Positions 55,363 to 64,000 of a stretch of 64,000 nt of DNA are shown in pieces. The position numbers were made by a program, and so were the translations under genes. The stretch lies in NCBI RefSeq assembly GCF_047496725.1, contig NC_132981.1:4058001-4122000 (forward strand), in the 5' to 3' direction. How positions within the stretch are numbered: the stretch's first letter is position 1; the number at the start of each line of letters is the position of its first letter. Below the pieces are notes generated by a model, which was not told the DNA's origin, did no database searches, and was given only the letters and a program-made list of their open reading frames with translations. The DNA is from Anoplolepis gracilipes. Its lineage: Eukaryota; Arthropoda; Insecta; Hymenoptera; Formicidae.

Positions 55363-56654
55363 GCTTACCCGCTCTCTCATTCCACCCCTCCCTCAGTAAC
55401 CTCAACTCATCCCTCCCTGGTAAACCCTGTTATCACCGTGCCATGGCGCGTTATCGGAGCGATTGTGCAGGTCGAAAGCCCCTTTCGCGATAGATTACTA
55501 TAGGTTGCACGGTCGTATCTATCTAACGTCTGGTCGAAGCGTGAATCATGGCTTATAGTACAGTAAATCTAATTTCCAAAGCAATAAGTGTAATCTATAG
55601 AAATAATGACAGTAATGATTATCATCAATGAGCGGACGATAATGTAGAATGATTCAGGATGATTTTATCTCCATTGTTCCACATGATCTCGTTCATCATT
55701 CCAGAGTATACAGAAATATTCGATTGAATCAAGATATAACAATTGTAATACGTGAAACAAAACCAGATTTTTCTAAATCAGATCCCTTGGAAGAAATTTA
55801 TATTCTAACAGTGACAACTCAGAATCGATTATTGCGTCAGTAAATCAGATATCTATTCAACTTAAGATTTTTTTTTTTTTTTTTCAAACAAGAGAGATTA
55901 AAATATGAAAAATTTTACAAAGTAGTGATTAAGTCTCTTGTATATTCTATAAGGACAGTAATTGAATTTATTCATTATTAAATAACATTATTTATTTATA
56001 TTAAAAATAATCATATGTCTCAAACTTCTACTACATTATATGATACGATATTCGAGTCTATATTATCTAAATAAACTGTTGTATTTCATATCACAAAATT
56101 CGTATATACAGATTTGAATTACGCAAATGCGCCGCTGATTTATATTTTCGCGTTATCACTTATTCATATATATACGACGTTATCTTCTAGTTCGTTCTCT
56201 CAATCAGAACTTGACGTACGCTCGACTTGTTTCGCCATTAAATTACATCCACATCAGAGTTGTGCTATCCAGGATTAGATTGTCAACTGAGAATTATTGT
56301 TCCACACCCTGTCCTAACATGACTGACGCATGGTAACGATTTACGATAATCGACTGTAACGGTTGGGCACGTAGCGGGATTCAACTGATAAACCAATAAT
56401 AGATCAGGATATTTCGCTGTAACCAGACCGACACGTCTGCAGAGACGTATTCACCAACAGTGAAACACAACGTGATAATATGTATCTACAATGCTCTACG
56501 CACTTCCGTTGAATTTATCGAGGACAAAAGTGTGATAAGGTCCAGATAAAATTGGCTGATCGTTTGGAGATAATTCGCTGAGCATCGTGAATTTATAGCA
56601 GATATCACGAGAGATTATTGTATTAATTTATCTTTGTTATCTTGCTAGATAATT

Positions 56655-56681
56655 AACAAAACAAAACAAAACAAAACAAAA
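56655..56681. repeat. (ACAAA)n pentamer repeat
   Basis: Five ACAAA units in tandem. Confidence 0.9.
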
Positions 56682-57192
56682 AGTCATGTATGTAAATGTT
56701 TGATATTGTAGTGTAAAAGATGATCTAAAAAATACAACGTTATAAATTTTAATTTGGACTCATATTTGAACATGTAAAAAAAAGTATTTCAACAGTTAGC
56801 GTTTACGAACCTGTATAAAAAAATAACGCATAGATAAGAATAATTATATTTATTATATTTGCGAAACAATATTTGTGAAATTTTATTTTTTGAAATATCA
56901 CATGTTTTAAAATATTACACGTTGGATAAACTTTGCTTTTAGATACTTTATAATTTAAGAAGATTTTTCTCTCTCACGCAAGTTATTTTCTTTCTTTCTT
57001 TTCACTTATCGAAATCCGATTATTAATCAAACAGGCAACGTACGGGCAACGTTACATGTAACGTACCAGATAAAGTTTCGCGGTGCAGAAAATTCCGAGC
57101 TTTCAACGGGAGAGTTCTCGAGCGTGGAACGACGAACGAGAGAAACGTAGGTGAACGTGGTGGGGCGGAAAAGACGAGAGGGTGTTGTGAAT

Positions 57193-57235
57193 GGGATTGG
57201 GGATGGAAAGGGTGGGAGGAGGGGAGACAAGGGGG
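57193..57235 (+). other. G-quadruplex-type motif
   Basis: Six G runs of three or more occur in 43 bases. The first four are separated by loops of 3, 7 and 1 bases, which meets the usual pattern of four G3+ runs with 1-7 base loops. It lies in a purine-rich block. Confidence 0.75.
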
Positions 57236-57856
57236 ATCTTCCGGGAGTGGCGAAGTGGCGGGGGGTCCATGTACGTAGACGAGGATAGGGAATTTTAGTC
57301 GTGGAAAACTCGATGTGTACTCGCCGTGCTGCGCGAGAAAGCGATTCGATTGAAATGTCGGAGTAGGTGGTGCCAGCCAGCGCGTTGAGAAAGTTTTCAA
57401 CCAGTTTACCATCTCCCCGTATCGTTGCTGCTCTCGTGCACGGGATACGCGCGGGAGATATTCTCTCGTAGTACAGAGAGAACACAGTTACATTCGTGTC
57501 TGGTTCAGACAGAAAACGTTTGCCGCACTCCCTGTTTTCCCGGACGGAAAGCACGTACCACCCCTAAGAACCAACGCTCGTCGTGGCGAAGTAATCTTTC
57601 TCCCCGGGTCGCGGAATAATTTTCCAAATCCGCCTTTCCAAAGTTCAGCCCGCGAGCCGAACTTGCCTGTGTATGCCGTCCGTCGCCGTCGTAAATTTGT
57701 AACAAGAGCATGTGCTCGAGATGCGCAGTGACGTGCCGTTCCAAAGTTGGCATATGCAGTCGAGTGCCGGTAACTTTCTACTTTTAAAGCGTTTTCTAGG
57801 TAGGAGATAATACAATTCTTAAATATAGATATATATATACATTACATAAGAAAGTA

Positions 57857-57857
<1 letters not shown>

Positions 57858-57904
<47 letters not shown>
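57858..57904. repeat. (TA)n microsatellite
   Basis: About 23 TA units. Confidence 0.95.
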
Positions 57905-57907
<3 letters not shown>

Positions 57908-58129
57908 AACGTGTTTCGCTGTTTTAATGGTACATTAAAAATTCCGAATGAGATACATAATGAAATGTCACAATGTCAGAATGATACAGATAGACGGACA
58001 TACAAAAATGCATTGTGATAAAATAATAGACTAACAATAAGAATGTTTTCCACAATTTCTAAGAGTTTACTCGAATAAATAGCGTGAGGTAGAAAACGTA
58101 GCGTTAGAATAATTCGTCTGAATCAAAAG

Positions 58130-58161
<32 letters not shown>

Positions 58162-58185
58162 GTATATATATATATGTATATATAT
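58130..58185. repeat. TA repeat with regular TG interruptions
   Basis: TA blocks separated by TG at roughly 12-base steps, suggesting growth of a higher-order unit. Confidence 0.88.
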
Positions 58186-58958
58186 TCGTATTTCAGTGAA
58201 AAGGCGACAAATGTTTTTTTTTTCTGTCGCATTTCCTTGTAGAATTGTGTATTTACGTGAATGTCCCGCAAATGGTGGCAATAATCGTAAAGTCACAATC
58301 ACGCAATTACGAGAAACGGTATTTCCTTGAACGTAACGTTTTTAGCGGCTCATTTGCGCTTGCTGGAGAAGCCATTCGCTTCTACCGTAATGCAGATTTA
58401 GGTAACAGCTGTGAACATATACACTGTTAGGGAATATATAGGTACCTCGATCCAGCGACGTGCAATAGCATATGTATGGCTACTTAGGTCTAGATAGCAT
58501 TAAGATCTATTGACAGACGATTGCTGAAACCGTCTTCGGCGCATCCGTCCGATAATCAAATTGAATTCATTATATATACCGAAGGTGAGAACACGTTCTT
58601 TTCCCCGTGTGAAAAATATAGCGAAAATGCTCCACTCGTAAGACTCATAGAGCTTTAACAAGGAGGTTTCGTGTTTCCATAAAATTATTTATCCATAACA
58701 GGGTAAGTCCGTAATAGGTATATTTACTCAAGCAGCTCTAAGCACTTACTTATGAAACTTGGTAAAAAATTTTCTTTGCGAAGCCACGAACGCTACCGGA
58801 GCGGAGATTGTTGAGTTTCTCGTAAAAAGTTTGACTAATTTTCTACGCGTTATTTAATTTTATAAAAGAAAAGACAACGTTGTTCTTTTCCTTTTTGCGT
58901 CGCTTTCAAAATCATTTTGAAGTCCTTGTTAATTTAATATAACCTTCTTCGTGAAGCA

Positions 58959-58960
58959 AC

Positions 58961-58998
<38 letters not shown>
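58959..58998. repeat. (CA)n microsatellite
   Basis: About 19 CA units with one CACG variant. Confidence 0.93.
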
Positions 58999-59000
<2 letters not shown>

Positions 59001-59526
59001 TTATATATATATAAACAACATAATATATAAAGAAATATTATAATAATATTTTGATAATATATTATAATGATAGAATATTAAAATAAAAAATTTTATACAA
59101 AAAATGCGGTCATACATTTTAATAATTATTTTAATAAATCATATATTTTCTCTCTTTGTTTAAATTTCTTAAGACTCAAAGAAATTTGATCTTTTCACAA
59201 GAACCGTAGGAGAAATTTGAACTTGTGTCTTTATATGTTTCATTTCTTTGTTCATCAGAATTTACTACACCCACGGTACACGTCTACGCCTAATCCACGC
59301 GTCCACTTACTTAGGGATGAATGTTTATGTAAATAAGTACAGCGAGTAATTCCCGACGTTGATGCGGAACCCAAGAATTTCTCTCTCTCTCTCTGCATTT
59401 TCTACCCTTATACGTACTAATCCATAAACGTCACGTACATGAATCTACGTATAGGTATACGACTGTCATACAACCATGTCTCTTACACTCGCACACTCTC
59501 GCACGCGTATACACGTGTGCAAAGCG

Positions 59527-59528
<2 letters not shown>

Positions 59529-59570
<42 letters not shown>
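59529..59570. repeat. (TC)n microsatellite
   Basis: About 21 TC units; GAGAG on the minus strand, next to a CpG-rich block. Confidence 0.95.
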
Positions 59571-59574
<4 letters not shown>

Positions 59575-60610
59575 GCTGCTCCCAATTATCTTCAATAACC
59601 ACACCGGCAAAATCCACCCAGCATGGCGCGGCTCCGGCAACATTGAGTAATTGTCTCACGTTTTGCTTTCCCTCCCTCTCTCTCTCTCTACCTCTAGTTC
59701 CTTCCCTCCGCTTGTGTATATCCCCGCCCTTCGAATCCGGAAATAAATGATTGCTCGATATTGTGAAACCGCACGCGCATTGTTTCCACCGGAACGGCGA
59801 CGAGAAACCGAGGACGGTACCGCGACAATCGGCGGAGAAGCGACGCGAGAGGCTAGCGAGAGACAAAAAGGGCTCGCGGCAACTCCTGCCGTAGGGTGAA
59901 AAGGAAAGACGGAACGAGACGCGCGCGACGAGAGAGGAAGGGAAAAAAGAGAGGAGGCAGCGGCAGCGGCTGCATCAATGGAGAACCAAACAGAAATTGT
60001 CAGAAATTGAGAAAACCACCGTGCCCGAGGCATCAAAGTACGGCGCGCCTCCTCTATTGCATTCGCACACGTACACTAGCTGTCTGTTTGCGTTCCGTGC
60101 ACATGAGTATATATGCGGTTTATTAAATAAAGTTACATGGGATGTGCGCGCCTCGTTGCCCGCTGCTAGAAAGAAATGTACAAAGGATCCGCCAGACGCG
60201 AAATGACGTGTGTTCAGAAATATTCTTACACATTTTCTATATATCTATAAAATTGTTAGACTGTATACTATTACGTGAGGAAAAAAAAAGTCTTTTTCCA
60301 ATTTAGCGAATATAGCGTAAAAAGTTTCAGATGAAAAAGGTTATTATTTATTATTGTATGTATATCAAAATGTTTTTTTCAAGATAATAATTTTAAAATT
60401 CTGATTTATGTATATATATCGAATTATTTATATTTATTTCTGGAAAAATAAGTCACAGAGAAATAAAATATTAACTTTTATATAATATATATTGTGTGTG
60501 TATATATACATAAAGTATATACATAAAGAAGTAAATATAAATAATTCGATATATATACATAAATCAGAATTTTAAAATTATCTAAAAAAAAATTTATATA
60601 TATATAGTAG

Positions 60611-60662
60611 TGTATGTATGTATGTATGTATGTATGTATGTATGTATGTATGTATGTATGTA
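60611..60662. repeat. (TATG)n tetranucleotide microsatellite
   Basis: Thirteen uninterrupted units. Confidence 0.95.
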
Positions 60663-61328
60663 TCAACGATACGCATCAAATATGTAAGGCACAATGGAGC
60701 ATATCTTTTGTTCTCGTTTAAAAAAGGGAAATTCGCCGCAAGGGAATATAAATGCTCGACGCCGGATAATCGTCGACGAAGGTAAAGCAGTCTCACAGCC
60801 TCTGGATGTGAAATTCTACAGCGATTTAAAGAAAGAAGAGAGAGCTCATCTCCAATTTAAAGTTTTTTCCTCTATTTCTTTGCAAACGTCACTCAGTATA
60901 CTTCTACTATACAGCATAATCTCAAAGCGTAGGTGTTTCAAGTATAAATGTTATATAATATAGTAAGAAAAATTCTTTTAAATAATAACAATTACACACA
61001 ATAATCAGTTGAGTTATAATTAATAAAATTTTACATAAAGCATATCGAAAACACGGATGATACATTTTCTTTATCATTTTTTTAAAGCAATTTTATATAT
61101 TTTAAAAAATAACATCTATTAAAATTAGCAACACTTTATTTACATCGTCGTAATAATATATAATTTATATTTGCTTATATAATCTTTCATTATGTTTTAT
61201 TAAATAAAAATGTCATTCTCGTAATTAATTCCGTTTAATAATGAGGATAATTAATAATTATGATATATCATAAAATTAAAACGGTCGAAATATGTTTGTT
61301 TGTTCTTGAAAGCTACATAATACCTTTT

Positions 61329-61330
<2 letters not shown>

Positions 61331-61380
<50 letters not shown>
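61331..61380. repeat. (AT)n microsatellite
   Basis: About 25 AT units. Confidence 0.95.
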
Positions 61381-61381
<1 letters not shown>

Positions 61382-64000
61382 CAATTGATATATCTCTTTT
61401 TATAAATCAAACGCAAAAATTTGTATTTAAAATATTCACGGTTATATCTTTGAGGAGCGAAGAGTGCGCTTGTTAAAACGCGTACGCGCGTTTTAAAAGA
61501 TGAGCTCCTCGATGGGAGAAAATATTTCTCACGCGAATGATGAGGCCGCGATTGTCGTTGACGTTGACAAGTCGAAGTCAAGATTGATGTAGCTAGGAAC
61601 GTGATAACGTACCTACGATTTTCCTACCTTCGCGATTCAACTGCAACGTCGATTTGTGGAAAGCCGTTTATCTCTCCAAACGGGTTGCCCGCAACTTTTC
61701 GTCGACGTTTATCGACAAATCCCACGATAAAAGGAGGACGAGAGATGCACGCATCTCTCCGTATTTTTAGCGATCTTGCCGATGATGGAAACAGTTTGAA
61801 AATTTCTCTCTGTTTCTTGGGAGATTACATTCTTCCTGCGCATTAAATTTAACTTAGATTGTTTTTTAAAGTCATAAATCAAGTTTATAGTCCGTCAGAT
61901 CGTAAATATGGGTCGCATAACCGTACGTTCCAAACCAGTTATGAAATCCTTTGACTTTTTTCTTATAATAAATTGAGTATATCCCATTTCAAAGACTAAA
62001 AAGACTCAAGAAGATAATAAAATTTCCTTATACAACAATGCTATATAAAATCATTTAAATCAGTATATCCATTACACAATAATATATATATAAAAAATAT
62101 GTAACATTTTTATGTGTTAAAATATATATTAAAAGTTGTAAATGAGTCTATTATTAGCAAATATTAAATCTACTGTAAAGTCTTTTCAATAGTTGATTTT
62201 GTTATTTAACTTTATCGTGATAATTAACAGAATTTAATTATGAAATCTATGGAAACTATTTTGAGGAAACTATTTCCCGAGCGGGCAATTTATTACTTGC
62301 AGACAAAATCTAATTTGGAGGATGCGTATTTGGCAAATATGTATGTTGAAATTGTAGCATTCGTGGCGATTAGTAATTTTCTTAGCTGCAGTTTTCACAT
62401 GCTACCGACTTTTGGCTGAGTAGGTATGCAATCTCGTAGAAAGCAGGCAACCACTATGCGCTGAAAATTTTGGTCTTCCTCTCTTGCTCTTATTAAAATA
62501 GGATGCGAGCAAGAGATTTCGCATAGCTACGTGCGAAATATGTGATTGCGTGAGAGAAATTTTGGGTATATTATATCAATGTAATATTGTGCTTTCGCAA
62601 CATGTGCCTCGAGAACGAATTTTTAACAAAACTAATTTGTGCAAATATAAATGTCAATATTTAATTAAAAAATGGTGCAATTTAATCAATCCTAATTTTA
62701 TACTTTAATTAATTATAATTTTGTACTTTAATGGTTTGGGGTGCAAACCATTATAACATTATACATTGCTATCTCGTTTCCAGTATTTTATTTTAATTTA
62801 TTTATTATATAATTACACCCACAGAGTAAAATTTTAATAATTATGCTATGCATATATGATAGTATCTTGATTTATTAATGTTTTCATTTCAAATTTATTA
62901 ATGTCGATTATAAAAATGTTAAGTATAAATTTAAAAAATAATTTTTATACATGCAACATTTAATTTTTATTTATGATAATATGTTAATTATTTAAAAATT
63001 TAATTACTTTTAATGTTAAAACGAAAATTGCATGTTATTTAAATTCATATAACGTCTTTTACCAAAAATAAATGTTGGTAAATGATAATTTTAAGGATAA
63101 TTACCTACAATTTTTCAACAATTTTACTTTACATTTTTTAAATATCTTATTTGCTTTCTCATTTTATCTTTTACAGTTAAAATATATCTTAATGTATCCA
63201 AAAACTACTTTAAAACTAGCATTTTTACTGTCGAAACAAATTTTTGTTTAAAATTTAATGCAAATTGGAGGCATGAGTTTTTTTCACTTTAATGGCCCAT
63301 CGTTATTTCCTACATCTCTTCCGCTCGTGCGTTCAGTTGTACGATCTCTTTCTCTGTAATCGGCAACGCCTTCGGTCTTCAAGAGGGTGAGGAAAAGAGT
63401 ACGAGAAGGTACTAAAGGAAAAGAAGAAACGCTGAACGGAGTACCGGATTACTCAATTGTCGAATTCGATTGGCCGCGCTGATTGAATCGTTGAGAATCG
63501 TCGTCCCTGGGGAAACCGAAAAGCCGCGAAAAGACCTGGTCCGGCACCCTTTAGCGACAAATAAAATACAACGAATCACGAAATAGGAGCACCTTTTTGA
63601 AATGCTCTAATACAAAATTATTTCTTAGTCGTTTATTATATATTAATCGCGTGCACGCGCTTATAAAAGTTCATACGTATGTCGAAAAAAAGTAGAGACG
63701 CATCGCAAGTGTAAGAAGCTTAAGAAATAATCACACTTATTGTGACGTAGATGTTGATTTATATTTCATAATTAATATATATTATAAAAATGCAAAATAT
63801 AAATTATTTTTGCATTGACATGCTGTAGATAATCGCAAAATATTGTAGTATTTTTTAATATGTTAAATATTTATATTTATATGTATATATTTCTATTTAA
63901 TATTATATTATATATAATTTACTCAATTCTTACTCTAAATTTCTTACGAATTATAGCTGTCATTTATACTTTACTATTAATAAGACCTCGTTCCGAAGTT

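Larger units (their letters stand above)
44101..57000. other. Probable first intron or 5' flank, upstream part
   Basis: No exon could be supported. CpG-rich blocks at 44100-44900, 45240-47760, 48640-49620, 50040-50640 and 53140-53760 produce many overlapping ORFs in several frames, which is what high-GC non-coding DNA does. Stretches of AT-rich sequence with CA, GA and CT microsatellites lie between them. Confidence 0.5.
57001..64000. other. Far upstream region with purine-rich and CpG-rich blocks
   Basis: A strongly G-rich, purine-biased block occupies about 57110-57290 and gives the longest minus ORF of the window (57027-57554). That ORF is proline/serine-rich, has no recognisable domain and overlaps another open frame, so it is not called a gene. 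A CT/GA-rich and CpG-rich block lies at 59380-60060. The rest is AT-rich with TA and TATG microsatellites. Confidence 0.5.

Noticed and set aside
57027..57554. Longest minus-strand ORF of the window, 175 codons
   Set aside because: It is proline/serine-rich, has no recognised domain, overlaps another 129-codon open frame on the same strand, and comes from a G-rich purine block that removes stop codons by composition.

Overview
The window is eukaryotic and most likely from an insect. It is AT-rich with scattered CpG-rich patches, dense in long perfect dinucleotide microsatellites, and its only convincing gene belongs to an arthropod neuronal adhesion family and is split by long introns. A hymenopteran (ant-like) source fits this texture, but that is inference. 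There are no bacterial features: no operons, no CRISPR, no prophage.

The one gene I can support runs on the minus strand from 21262 down to 3948 and leaves the window incomplete at both ends. Four coding exons join in frame: 21060-21262, 13995-14130, 12303-12436 and 3948-4182. Their splice phases agree at every junction (1/0, 0/1, 1/0, 0/1). Together they give 235 complete residues forming two immunoglobulin domains in tandem, each with its cysteine pair and core tryptophan. The protein resembles the Beaten path (Beat) family, whose members are secreted or membrane-tethered neuronal proteins that in Drosophila bind Sidestep-family receptors during axon guidance and synaptic partner choice. 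The third exon is too short to show up as a long ORF; I found it from the motif around its tryptophan and the phase match. The signal-peptide exon, expected above 21262, and the C-terminal exon or exons, expected below 3948, were not identified.

Layout: 1-3947 is the intron or 3' flank after the last visible exon. 4183-12302, 12437-13994 and 14131-21059 are introns. They hold microsatellites, two adjacent inverted repeats (6185-6374 and 6422-6513), two old tandem duplications (8301-8575 and 16107-16563) and a possible DNA-transposon scrap (5098-5240). 21263-64000 is probably first intron and/or 5' flank. It alternates AT-rich DNA with CpG-rich patches that carry many spurious overlapping ORFs, microsatellites, small hairpins and a G-quadruplex-type run. 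I saw no tRNA, rRNA or recognisable microRNA, and no transposase or reverse transcriptase coding sequence. No new multi-gene system is visible.
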